Of a DNA stretch of 64,000 nucleotides, positions 31,612-43,930 are shown piece after piece. Position numbers and translations under genes: made by a program. The notes beneath the pieces are model-generated. The model was not told the origin of the DNA, did not search any database, and saw nothing but the letters and a program-made list of their open reading frames with translations. How positions within the stretch are numbered: the first letter of the stretch is position 1; each line of letters begins with the position of its first letter. Origin of the DNA: Isoetes taiwanensis (lineage: Eukaryota; Streptophyta; Lycopodiopsida; Isoetales; Isoetaceae); NCBI GenBank assembly GCA_021234155.1, contig JAJEKV010000066.1, forward strand, positions 5,097,360-5,161,359, written 5' to 3'.

Positions 31612-34287
31612 ACCGACTAAATAGAATAGAATAGAATAGAATAGTTTCTTTAACGCCCACGAGACCTAATAGGTCATGGGACTCCATATAATGGGCCAGC
31701 ATAATCATTACTTACTAGGATTAAAAACTCCTCAGCCAAAGGTTTTCATAAAACCTTGGCAAGAATGATGATACTCAGACAAGCTGAGATAAATGACTAC
31801 CGAGGGCTCAGAATTTTCGCGACGCTGCGATCTTAGAACCTCTAAGTATATGCACAAGCAAGTCATGCACATGGTGCTCGGTGAAGTTGTGGGAAGCGCG
31901 GAATGGAATGCTAAGGTCAAAAATGATTCCTGACTATCTCTGCAAAGCGTGGCAACCTCGTAAGAGTAATGGTTTTCATCTTCACACCTCAGAATCGGGC
32001 AGCACATAGTCTCTCGCCATGCAGAATTATGGCCGCTTCCCATCTACATGTCTCTCAACTGTGAACAGGGGACTCTCTTTAACTGATGCAGCCACAGCTG
32101 GGCAAGCTTATTCCCTCGACAAATGAAGCAAAGCAAATAAGCTTGGGGCCCCGTGCCAAGGTGGGATTTACGTGTGCAAATTTATAATGACCGCCACTTG
32201 GGCTTAAAGTAAATCAGTCTCCATATATTTTGGAGAAAAAAACGCACTCATTGAGATATTGCTGCAAAGCTCGTGATCAATCGGGTAGCACAAAGGCTCA
32301 AGGTAATGTACCCCCAATCCGCAAACCATGTAGTGCAATGCTCTTTTCCCAACATCGCTTCAAACCAGGAGATTCATCCATGGCAAGCAAGCAGTCAGGA
32401 TACCTGCACATCATCCATGTGGTGCACCTCAGAGTATAGGCGGTATATGGCGCCATGGCAGTAATGTTGAAGAGGCTAAAACCTCGCTCTCAGAAAAGAA
32501 TAGCATAGGGCACCGCTGTTTTAACTCCGAAATGTAAGTGAGAAAGCACTTTGCATCCGGCCTCCAAGCTCTCCCAAGTACCCAGCACTCCAATGGGTGC
32601 ACTCCCTACACTTCGTAACCATACAAGAAAACAGCTCTACCAAAGCCCAAACAGCGCCTTCCATGGCTAATCATGAATTTCCTCAAATAAAAACAATTGT
32701 TTTGCATTGCATAGAGTGTTTCCATCCAAAGCAGCCCACCCGCTTTGTAAATACATATCATTCCCAAAGTGTGTTTGCCGTAATTCTACACCAAGATACT
32801 TAGAAGCATTCACAACTTCAACTTCTCATGTTTTTATCAGAAAAGTAGGGGAACATTGTGACGAAGATTGAACTACCAAAAGCTTGGTCTTTGGAGATTA
32901 ACACGCTGCACTGCGGTTCTCACAAAAACGGCAGAGTATGTAAATGTTGGCCGCATACCAGTAAATGAGGCCGTATGAAACATCATCAGCATACATAAGT
33001 TGCCTAATGATATAGTGTGCCAAATGTGTGGACCTCCACCGTGCCATGATTACGCTTCATTCTTCCAACCTCGACCAACGCCGCCTCAGTATGTAGGAGA
33101 GCAAGGTAACCCCGATGAACTCCAATATTATAGTGATTTGAGTACCTCGAAGGCCGGAAATTTAGGCAAAAACTCCTTTTCATAGAGCCGATAAACCGTG
33201 ATTTTAAAGATCTTGTGGAACTCAAGTGCCTCGCAAGCCAAGCAAAGAAGCTCGTGGTGGTACCGACAAAAGCGTATGAAATCCACAAAGCATATATAGA
33301 GGTCTTGTTTCAAACTTCACTATGTTCCAATAAGTATGCAATGTGAAAATATGGTCTATTATGTATCGGCATGACGTAAAGCCCCACCGCCCCACAAAGA
33401 CGCATACAATTCGCAAAAGATGTTCTCGCTTCCATGATGTCAACCCGCTTCAAATAAGACCGCTAAGAGCTTTTGAAAATATGGAACTTACTCATGATCA
33501 GCGTAATTAGGAAGGGTCATGCTTATCACCGCTGAAATTGGTACAAACCTTACCGGCACCTAAGTTTCTCCGGCAAGCCTTCTTGCAAAAGCTTGATTTG
33601 GGCAAGTGAGTAGTGATGATTGTGCTAAATAGCTTTACCCTCCCATTTAAGCAATTCTCGCATGCAAACCTTGGAAGATCCTGAGACCTACATTAGATAG
33701 ATGCCGCAGCCCCTTTGACTTCCTCCCTCCGTGAATTGAAGAATATCACCTACCAAAGGAGGCAATGTAATTGGCGTATCTCTGTACGATCATATATGGG
33801 ACCAATCGCCATCCCCATTGCCGATAGAAATATGTCCAAGGGTAGGAGGTGGTGGTCGACATAATATTTTATGCCGTATATCCGAGGCCTTCACGCGCAC
33901 TCAAACATTTCGCCAGCTCGCGAACAAAGCTGCCTCTTCTGCGCTTCAAAACACTTATAAATTCAATGGCATGAAATGTACTCATCGCTCGCAATTGTTT
34001 TTAAGCCGCTGCGCCTCATCAAACTGGGAAAGATTTCTAGGAAAGGATTTCTCACCAAAGATGAGCAAATAATCTCGGCGCGGTACCCAAAGCAAGAGAC
34101 AAGAGGAAGTAGCGTCAAAGAATGTCAGATACGCTTCTCAAAGAGTCAGTAATCCAAAATACCTAAAGCGCCAGGAGCTAATGTCCGCTCATATTCAAAA
34201 GATCTAGAATGTCAAGCTTAATGCGAAAGGTGGAGCCCCGTGACAGCAATGGGTTGAAGAGGTAGTCGCCAATTTCCAATGACAAAT
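31612..34287 (-). mobile_element. LINE-2: non-LTR retrotransposon, 5'-truncated
   Basis: A 2.68-kb minus-strand element lies between perfect 10-bp direct repeats (aaatggaatg). Its 3' end has about five ATAGA units (31618-31645) and the family signature 'acgcccacgagacctaataggtcatggga'. The body carries the end of a possible endonuclease, the linker and the RT. The site it entered is the microsatellite tail of an older LINE, whose own signature resumes at 34298 (ggctttaatggccaat...ggggaccc). It is the same family as LINE-1. Stops and frameshifts are frequent, so it is dead. Confidence 0.85.
32760..34240 (-). pseudogene. LINE-2 endonuclease end and reverse transcriptase remnant
   Basis: Reading the minus strand from the right, a weak 'SDH.P...L' like end of an apurinic endonuclease lies near 34180-34240. 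A linker follows, and then the segment before the RT core (33500-33800) with 'GDILQFTE', 'LLKWEGKAI' and 'LQEGLPE'. The core motifs come next: GFTSCRYIIDHIFTL at 33339-33383 (the family's 'GFR.GRSTIDHIFTL'), CFVDF at 33278-33292, a broken 'GV.QGCPLSPT' near 33090-33140, LMYADD with the catalytic YADD intact at 32982-32993, SPKTKLLVV about 100 bp further, and SKYLGVEL (KYLG at 32790-32801). The pieces alternate frames. The protein would nick DNA and copy LINE RNA at the nick in the nucleus; this copy cannot. Confidence 0.85.
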
Positions 34288-34375
34288 AAATGGAATGGCT
34301 TTAATGGCCAATCTACCTATGGGGACCCAAAAAGCAGAGAGCAACACCATCTTTACCCTCAGAACTTAGCTACAA
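34288..34375 (-). repeat. Older LINE 3' tail (host site of LINE-2)
   Basis: The segment aaatggaatggctttaatgg, then 'ctacctatggggacccaaaa', 'gagagcaacacc', corresponds to the tail at 7385-7455. LINE-2 lies in its microsatellite. The first ten bases are the right target duplication of LINE-2. Confidence 0.65.
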
Positions 34376-34645
34376 GATAAATAGTTTATCTTACACAAAA
34401 GCCTTACTATGAGTCGCTGTCACCTCTCTCACAAAAGTTGTCCCCCCCGGCCTAAATTTTATTATTACGTTGGTACTATTTTTCATCATGTAGAAAGTAC
34501 AAAAATACGACTTCTATCTTTTTAGGTTTTGGGAGATGTTGAAATTTCATATATGGCCATGAAGATCATTCTATCGTGATCAAAACACTTTCAATACTAT
34601 TAAAACAAATTTTGTGTCATAGATAGAACAAAGCCTGTGATTACA
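34376..34645. repeat. Repeat block B, copy 2
   Basis: This aligns with 7500-7740 in the same orientation and, as there, directly follows a LINE tail. Confidence 0.65.
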
Positions 34646-34649
34646 AAAT

Positions 34650-34860
34650 CAGAGGATTTGTGCCAATTTGTTGTCTTCACATGCAAATCTACAAATAATC
34701 AAGATCTTTTATCTTCTTTAAGCATAGAGGAATATTTTAATTTTTGTAAAGAAGTACTACTATTTCGCTAACTATAACTCAATTTAGATTTTGAATATTT
34801 GTTGTGCGAACAAGTAGATCCTATATTCTATAATATGAAGTCACCAAACCTAACGAGCTT
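34650..34860. repeat. Repeat block D, copy 3 (left half)
   Basis: This matches 10240-10400: 'acatgcaaatct', 'aaagaagtact', 'atttcgctaactataactc', 'gtagatc' in order. It directly follows block B, which supports the ancestral order B-D. Confidence 0.65.
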
Positions 34861-35969
34861 GCCCGCGAAGGTGCATGTAATTTTGGCATTTCATTATTGA
34901 TGCCATGGAGAACATCATCTCAATTGATTATTGCTATTTATATTATACATACTATGTACATGAGGAGTTTATACTTAAATTATGTCATAAAACCGTATGG
35001 GCATCAGCTTTCTATGAGGGTTTCCTCGAAGGAGGCGTATGAGCAATTTTGGGGCGCTTTTGTCGGCCAAAATTTGAGCCTCATATCCTAAGAACCCGAG
35101 ATCCAATCTTGTAATTCTACTTTGTTGAAAAGGTTTTCAAATCAACTTTCCTGATTGGGTCCTGTGAAGTCGAATATTATCCGTATGAGGGAGGATATGG
35201 GCGTAAAAGAATGAAGTTGTAATGTAATTGACCGCATCTATTATATCTCTTTGTGCATCTTTGTTTCCTCAAGCGCTAGGAGCTGAAAGTGTGATATTTT
35301 GGAGAAGAAACATACAAGGAGTCAAAGGATCACTGGGCTGAAGTGGTTCTCGTATGGGTTTTCTCGCTTACACTGTGGAAAGCTTAGATTGCTTAGATTA
35401 TTCTTGTTGCTGAAAGAGAATCATGATCTAATGATTTGAATTAAGAGAATAAAGGAATTTGGGTGATCCTAATCTGGTATATAAGAGAAAGTAAAACTAA
35501 GCTGGCTTATTGTAAGAAGTCCGGGAATAGTCCTTAGAATTGTAGATAGTAGGCGTAATCTTGTATATAGTAAACTAGATCCCGCATCGTAGATTGTCTT
35601 GTTTTGGAGAAGCCGCAACTCAATTGGAACCTTTGAGGATCAAGTGTAGCTTGTGGGGCCGCATGGAGGTTTAACAGCAAGGCATGAAAGGCGCATCAAG
35701 CTGCATGAGACAAGAAGTTAATTCTAGAAGATGTATAAAGATGTATACCCTATGACTGACCAGCTAAAATGCTAAAATAAACCATGATAGGAACTGCACC
35801 GCTAAGAAACAACCGTGGAGGTTATGTGAGATACGCTATTCCTCTCGCTTAGATAGTAAGAGAACGTACGCCATGGCCCAAAGAAGGCTTATGGGGGCTC
35901 CTCGCAAAGATGCGATGGCATGGAGTATTGTTGGCCAAACAAAATGCTAAGTTATGTAATTAATTTATT
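34861..35969. other. Spacer, no gene seen
   Basis: AT-rich stretch without recognised frames or repeats. Confidence 0.4.
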
Positions 35970-36300
35970 AGTAGATAGATAGATAGAGAGTTTTAACGTC
36001 CGCTGGAACCTAACGTGGTTATGGGACCGTATCATAAAAAGAGTGGCATGAGCCCTACCGTAACTCCTTGGACCGAGCTCCCCTAACAAATCAATACTAA
36101 GAATGAAAAAGTGTGCTAAGCCTGGGCAGGCCCCATGTCAGTCATCAATATAGACACAAAGGAGAGGTAAAAGTCAAACCGAAACTGAAACCAAACGAAC
36201 CGCAGCTACGTATTATGCCAAAATTGCCCACTGGATCATGGCCACGATCCTGATGATACCCTATGTATACGCCTACCGCTAAAGTAGCCTCACGGACTGG
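35970..36300 (-). repeat. LINE 3' end fragment, diverged subfamily
   Basis: A tagatagatagatagag run at 35975-35993 is followed by 'ttttaacgtccgctggaacc...ggttatgggacc', a diverged form of the LINE signature. The next 250 bp are GC-richer, as expected for LINE 3' sequence, but no RT motif is reached. The tail here is tetranucleotide-like (GATA) rather than AGAAT. Confidence 0.55.
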
Positions 36301-37859
36301 CTAGCAATTTTTCGTCACAGAGTCAGTAAGGGGTGAGGTCTTCCCGGATGTAGAAGGCGGCCCTTTTCAGTGTTTGCCATGCCGTACCGCCGTAGGATGC
36401 AGTCCGGATGTAAGGCATCTCAAAACGGACCAGTGCGTTTGGAAGCGAAGGGTCGCGTTGTCTAACTCGATGTGCTGAAAGGATGCCTCGTATGTGCATC
36501 ACGCTGAAAACCGGGGTCCACCAATCAGAGAGTAAAGAAAATGTGTTGACATTGAATTGCATATGAGTATTCACAGAAATGTTCACCTACTATGGAGGGA
36601 GTGACTGGGAAGCATGCTGCAGTAGCTATTGTAGTTACAGGGTGATCCCTTAAATTCATATGGATGTAAATTGTAGGCCATTGTTTGTGGAATACAAAGC
36701 AACATTATGATTATCCAGAATAAGCTCTCATGGGAGGAAATGCTAGATCTTTTATATGTTCTGTATATTACATCTAGACATGCTAAATGCTTGATACCAT
36801 GGTGATGTGTCAAGGTTGCATTATGCTATACTTGTTAAATATTTGACATCATATGAACATGAATGTGATCCAGTCTATGATATCATTGTAAATATTGGCA
36901 TTGTTCTATGTTGTTCCTAATAAATGTGCATGGAATTATGACTGATCTTGGATCATATGATGATAAATACGGTTTTAAACTCCGCATGGGTAAGTACAAG
37001 TCTTTTGGGATGATAAGGCGAGAGTACATTGGCCGGAGTCCGCTTATGCCGCTTGACCTCATGTTGTTCTTCTTCTTAACATCGGGCGCTGTCACCCCTG
37101 GCCGAGGGTGCTCTGCCCGGCTGGATTTCCAGTGCTAGGAGGTGTGTAATGCATGAGGCTGTCATCTGGGGCTCAGATTTGTTGCGGTGGCCCAATCAGC
37201 CTGTGGTGGCCTCTATAGAACTGAGTAGGCAACGATGTTTAAGGAATAATCTCATGGTTATTTCATGGTTCTCTGCTGGTCTCGCGGATTATCTCTTTAC
37301 ACAAGGGTTGTAAGGACATGCATTTACACCTTATTTGATGGGGTTTGGATGAGGTTTTGATTCTTATTTTCATTGTTCATGTTATATGCCACACCCACTG
37401 GCTGGTTTCAGCACAGAGGACCCAGAGGCTGTCCAAGAATCCAGATCATACGTTCTTGCTGATTACGCCATCACTTTCTAAATGCCCTCAACCCCGCTTT
37501 AGTTTGGGAAGACCAGCCCCACGGGTTCAAGTGTGTAAGGGCCTGTATAGCACGTAGTAGGCAACCAAGGCCAACTGAGTGCGCCCCCACTTATGAATCA
37601 GCTGTCCCAGAAAGGCCTTATCATTCTGAGCTTATGTGTATGTGCTGGGACTACCTATATATGCCACAAGAGTGCCATGCCAACTATGTGCTCAAATGTA
37701 TATGTACCTAATTATGGATTCTGGAAGACAAAATCCAATTTTACCAAGATTTCTTTAGTAGCATTGCATCATTCAACCCATACATACCAATTTGACATTC
37801 TCTCATGCAATATTAGATGGGATTTAGGGTTATCTGGAAGGTTAACTCGGCAGGCCCGT
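36301..37859. other. Spacer, no gene assigned
   Basis: Mixed composition. A minus-strand frame of 87 codons (36323-36586) and a plus-strand GC-richer patch near 37000-37140 look faintly coding, but no family is recognised. Confidence 0.35.
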
Positions 37860-38170
37860 TACACCAACATTCTCTCCTTTATTCAATTCAAGAAAAAACA
37901 TTACACATTGTTGAGGAAATTGAATGATAATCTATGTTAACATCTAGTTTCCCTTCAAAGACCTAGCCTGTGGTTAGAGCTTTCAATATTTCTTTTACCG
38001 CCTTCTAAATTATTAGATACAAATGGATTTGCAATGGAAGTGATTCCTGCTATGTACAATCTCAAGGAAAGTGGATCAATAAATTAAAACTTTGCACACC
38101 GGTTCAAATAGTACTCCATGCCGATCCGAACCAGATTATATACTTGATTTGGACGTAGTAGAACATATAG
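37860..38170. repeat. Repeat block D, copy 4 (right half)
   Basis: This aligns with 10410-10700: 'ttattcaattcaagaa', 'attgttgaggaaattgaatgataatctatg', 'gtggatcaataaattaaaact' and 'ttcaaatagtact'. No A, B or LINE tail lies next to it. Confidence 0.75.
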
Positions 38171-41100
38171 CAATGATTTTCATTCTGAATTCATCGTGGA
38201 AAAATATTCGCTATCATCTTCACCCATTCATGCCGGTCAAATTTCCAATGTCTTAGTATCCACTTTTTACCTTAAGGTCGGTCTACCGTAAACGTCTGAA
38301 GCAAAGCCCTCTCTTTCAAAGTGAAGCATATTTTCCGCCCAAAGCGTGGAACCGTGAGGAAAGGCCTTTTGTTTCTGAGGATTTCTCCTGATCCGCCCAC
38401 CAATACCGACATGTCATTTCATGGCTTAGCCGATCGCAAATGAAGTAGTTTCTGGCCTGAGATCAGTACACCTTCTTGGCATTTTATGGTTTATGGGAAT
38501 GTTTTGATTGCTGACTTATTCCCTATTAATCTGATTCATATTGTTGGCCCCTCAAGGGCTGCATGCACATGAAATGAAAGTTATGAAGATCTTATCAAGA
38601 GTGGATTTGTCTACCACTGTGGTCAAATTGTTTTCTTTACACAGAGAGCAGCAGGTGTTTACTTGACACTGAATCAATCTGATAAACGCACTGGCCATTG
38701 AAATGTCGGGATGCACAGAGGAGGAGGGCTTTGTGCTGCCTGGAGTGTTTTATCTCACTCTTCCAAGTAACCAAGTTGTGCCCATTTATCCGTGATTTTC
38801 CTCGTACCATCCCTGCCTTCTGCCTTGCATAACTCAAAGCTCTGAATATTGGCTTTCACCGTCTGGGGTGCTAATACAGTGCTTTATGATTACTCCCCAT
38901 TACCCAGTGATGCTACCTGATGACCGCCTCTTCTGGACCTTACGTGCTTCCCCAGCGTGCCTCACTTGGCTGCAAGCTCAGCCCCTAGTTGAGATAATGC
39001 TGAGACCCCGGCGCAAAAGCTAGTATCAGTCATGGAGTAGCTCCTTTCCAAGCTCTTCCTTTATTCCTTCCTAGTTTGAAAACGTATAATTTTATTGTGT
39101 GGAAAGAGCCATACCATATGGTTTTGGCCTTGACAATGGCTTGAAAAGCGATGACTACTTTGATAGTACCAAATCCGACCGTTTTCATGATTTCCTCGAA
39201 TGGCAAACCCGAATCCGACCGAAAGGTGTAAAGAGAAATAAAAGGTTCAATCTATTTTAGCTTAAATTAAAATAGTGCACCTGGAAAATACTTAAGTTCT
39301 TTGTCGATAATGCCAACAATTTCAAATGTCAGCATATCAGTAGTACAGTAGTAAAGTGTAAGTAAAACTAAATCATTGGGAATTAATAGAAGTCAAATTC
39401 CTAGAACCCGGATCATAAAACCAACCTTTCTCAAAGAATAGATTATTGTCAAGGATGATGTACAAGGAAGATTAAGATTCCAAGGGCTCTCCAAAGCACG
39501 CTGAATCTAGCCTGATTGTCCCTCCCACCGTGGCTCAAACCTCCAAAGGGCCATGAATCTGGCCTGATTGTTCCCCTGTGTAATCTGCTTTTAATACGAA
39601 GGCCCAAAATTTGCAGGTATTCATTTGAGGAGCAAATTGTTTTCCGAAGGTCGTAAAAGATTCTTTTGAATTTTCTGGAAGCCTTGATTTTCTTTGCTTG
39701 GTGGCCAGCAATCAGGAAGTAAGCGTGCTAGAACAAAAGTGTTATCATAATGAATTTGATCAAAACTTATTTCCATTTTGTCGACACAATAGAATCAAGT
39801 AAGGGTATGTGCATCCATGTATTTCGTAGTGATTCATTTTGGTCAAAATCCTTCCATTTGCCATCAACAACAATACATCCGTAGAATTGCTCGTAAAGCA
39901 TGCCGTAAGCCAAATACTCTTGAGGTTGGCTAATGACCAAGCCCTGAATATGCGCCAGCTATGCAGATCCATTAGATAGTAGCCAAGTATGCCTTCAATA
40001 TTTCAAGCTACCAAATCAAGGCTTTAGCGTTGGGCGCACCCTGACCTCGGTTTGTGGCGTCACGTACGGCAACGCAACGATTTAGATAAGGTGTGTGATT
40101 CTAATAAAGTTGCATCGGCTGATTTACATAAGTGTATGGTCTTATATGTCTCACTTTGGGCAGTCCTGACTGACATGGGACTCAAACATGGCAATCGCGG
40201 TACTGGCCGCTTTGAGCACCGCATAAATCTAGCACCTGCTAAAACATTATTTTGGTCAAAACAAGCTCTCAAGGATCCAAATTATAAAGAAATCCAGAAT
40301 GGAAAGGCAAGTGTGGATAGTTCAACACAAAGTGTTCTGGTTTTCTAAAATGTTGAATATTATTCTGGTGAAACCAAGAGCTAAAACAACCTACCATAAA
40401 GAACTAGAATGGAGGAAATGCAAGCTGGGATGGTTCATTAACTTCTTCTCGTGCTTTTAATCATTCTAACTCTACATTTTAAATTTTGAGAAATGTTAAA
40501 AGAAACGGTTGTCATTAAATAATAATACCATGTTGTTGTAAATTATCCTTTGCAATTTATTCTTCGCTAATTGCAATCTATTCTCTCATGCTGACTTTCT
40601 AGTGTACTTTGTGCCCGCTTTATGTTTTAAAGGGTCAGCACATCCAATTTTACGATTTTATGCATCCAACCCATGATCGCAGCAAAGGCAATTATGTTTT
40701 TCTTGCAGTTGGAAACAAAAAGTTGGACAGGTCAGGATTCCAGATAAGATAATTGTGGTTACTAGGTCAGGTATTTATAAGTCCAAATAGACGACCAAAA
40801 TCCATGCTTTGGTTGTATGGTTGCATATGTTCCCTCACTATAATTTTGAAAGATGTATTTTTCTTTGTTGTAGCATATCATATTGAAAGATGTATTTCTC
40901 TTTGTTTTCAATCTTTAATTCAATGTTCATATCACGTTTGGAAATTCTATGAAAAGTGCACATTATTTAATTTAATTTAATTATGACATGCACAATCTCA
41001 TTCTCTCATGAGTCATCATACATATATGGATTTGGTCAACTAAAAAGGACGAAATGAGGTAACACAAGCACGAATTGCTAAAACAATCAATCATCCATCA

Positions 41101-43799
41101 TTTTAATGCGCAGGAAAGTCATCGTGTGCATCCATTTTGGAGAAGTGCAACCAGGCACGTGCTTAGAGAAACTACCAAAGAACTTTGGGAATAACCAAAG
41201 TGTGTGAGTCTAAAATTATCAAATTATAGAGGCGTCTTACTTGAAATTGTCTCTCCAACGTTTTTCTTCCTATTGAATTATTACCTCATTTGTTATTCAC
41301 CATTTCATGACCACCCTTGAATGTAGGATCCTATAGAACATGATAGTTGGCTGTAGAGGCTTGGGGTGAATGGCAATCCCAGACATGGAGCTGCTGGCCT
41401 GGCGTTTGTATAGAGATGATGTTACAATGATCTTCAAACCACTTCAAGCAATGTCCCGAAATATGTTTCGGCTAATATTGAAATCATCTATGCCATGTAG
41501 AAGGCATGTAAATGTATTAATCTCTACATTATTGTTTTGGAGTTTTTGAACTTCTAAGCATTCTAAACATTTATATTTTGGATTTAATTTATATGCGTCG
41601 CCATCACTATGGATAATAAAATGGAGTATCATTCCATCATCAGATCCATCCATGTGGTAACTCACAAGTAGATGGACCTTCATCTCCCACACAAAACCTT
41701 CCAAGATCATTTATCCAATGCATCAATGTTGACAAGCTCACATGTTTCAAGTTAATTTGGCAACAACCTTTGAAAATAACCCACCATACAGGTCCTTGAA
41801 CTACAGATTCTCCTATCTAATCGATATGTACAATCATGCCTTAAACTTGCTTAGCAACATTTTCTCAAGGTCCCAACAAAGCTTATTTATAATCATAATG
41901 TGACATGGTGATGGATAAGATTTGCAAAATAGAAAGATTTGTATTAATTAAATAGAAATAGAAGGTTATACCCAATTGTATGAAATGTGTAGTCACCAAA
42001 TCAATTACATTCTAAGGAGTATGAATCTGTATCTCGTGATGCCCATCCGAGTTTAGCTATATTGTTAAAGATTGTTAGGAGATAAGACGCAGCTTTGATA
42101 TGTTTTTAAAGAACTCCAAGAATATATTAAAGAATGGTAACAAGCTACAGCAAGCGCTTTGATATGTTTCTGTGTGTGTGCAGGTCCTCCTTTGTGAATA
42201 AAGCACCCAAATTTGTTAGAAGGATCCATGCTAATAGCAAATGCATGTATACGTTGAGGAAATGAAGTATTATGTGTGGGCTTTACTTTGCTGGATCCTT
42301 CGTATATAACCTTTATAAACCTTGCAGTTCAGACCAGTTCTAAGGTCCTGGCTGTGACCAGAAAAATATCACCTTATACCATAAGTTCTTCTGTTCTTCA
42401 ACCTGATTTCGCTAGGATATTGTTTCAGACAAAGTTTCTTGGGTTTATCAGTTATCTTACATTATCAAAGTTTGAAGATGATGGAGCAAGCCATCGTCTA
42501 GGAATAAATATGTCGCCATGGTTCAAGTAGTTTCTTATATGGTTCAAAGAGCCAAAAACTCTAACTATAGCTAACATGATCCGCTCATACATAAAATGAG
42601 TATAAACAAAAATCATATCTTAATTGATATTCAAAACCAACAAACACTTGCATAAACCAAGCATGTTGTAGTTCATGATCGAGACGAACGGCACCCTAAG
42701 CATTAGTATAGTTTGTTTCAGCTCTAGTTTTGGGCTTACGACGGCGTGACACCGGAGCAATCATCTAACTTCCTTCCTCATGATGCCAAGCTACACAACC
42801 AAATTCAAATATGAACAAGATGCAATCAGGTTCATTCATTGTCCACACCCAATTGCCTTCTAAACTCAAATTCAGCTTGAAGCCCCTCCAAGCCCAACTG
42901 AAGTCCGAATCTACTTATCCCTCCTGTAACATTTCAGGAACATTTGATAATGACAAGGAGGCTGGCCCTGAACCGGGCCCGAGTCTCCTCATAACCCCGG
43001 AGAGGTCATTGATCCGTCACTGTATACTGGTTCCTATGCACCAATCAAAGCCAAGCCTGAACCCATAACCTGAACCAAAACTGGAGCTTCTCAATAGCCC
43101 CATGTCCGGTAAAATGGAGGGTGATCGAGACAGCTGAGGAGCCAGACTTCGCTGGAAGAATTCACCAAAGTCTGAAATGGAAATTGAGCCAGCTCTGATC
43201 TTCAGTCCAGTTTTATCCAGATTATAATTTAAAACCTAGTCGAACAAACCACTCCCATCCCAACACCGCCGCCAAATCTTTTAACATAACGGCACAAAAG
43301 TTCCAAATACCAACAATTGCATTGTCCGCAGGTAAAGCCACCAGCAATCAAAGTATGAATTTGATACACCTGATTTTATCGCATAATCCTACCCTCTTTT
43401 TATTTCCAGTTAACATGAAACATCCATCCGGCGATTGAAGTATAACGCACCACCTACCATTGGAAAATGTCAGATATGTATATGAATGAGAGACTTTAGC
43501 TATCCTTGAGTGGTGTCATCTCGAAATCACAAAGCATGGAAACACAAGTGGCCTGAAAATTTGAATTAGGGCTAAAGATTGTATAACTGAAGCACTTAAA
43601 GTGGATAAAAGCAACACGAGAACTTTGCAAAACCAGAAGTCGGCGACGAGTTTTGAAACCGGTGATAGGGTCTCTTTGAAATTTAAAACTCAAAAGTGTG
43701 ATAGAAAAGTTATTCTTGGCAGCTCTTTTCCCTGAGCACTGGACCACGATTATCCGAAAGCACCCCTGGCTCACATTGTGGGTGATTCAGAGGATGTCT
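38171..43799. other. Spacer, no gene assigned
   Basis: About 5.6 kb of mostly AT-rich sequence. The longest frames are 98 codons (40052-40348, plus) and 88 codons (41444-41710, minus), within chance for this composition, and neither is recognised. No copy of families A-D was seen. Confidence 0.4.
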
Positions 43800-43930
43800 C
43801 TAAAACAGCAGGTGGCCCGGTGTGGACGAGGGAGCGCGGGCCGAGGAAACCCGGTAATCCCGGCTCTGCCTAGGAGGACTTCCGCCGAACGACTCCTATT
43901 CAGTGGCCGAATCCGGCCTCGGCGCCCACA
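43800..43930. other. GC-rich island with nested stem-loops
   Basis: A sharp 130-bp GC-rich patch in AT-rich DNA. The arm gcgggccgagg (43836-43846) can pair with cctcggcgccc (43917-43927) with one bulge, and a smaller hairpin with arms ggccg and cggcc lies at 43905-43918. It might be a small mobile element or a structured RNA; no gene context supports either. Confidence 0.4.
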
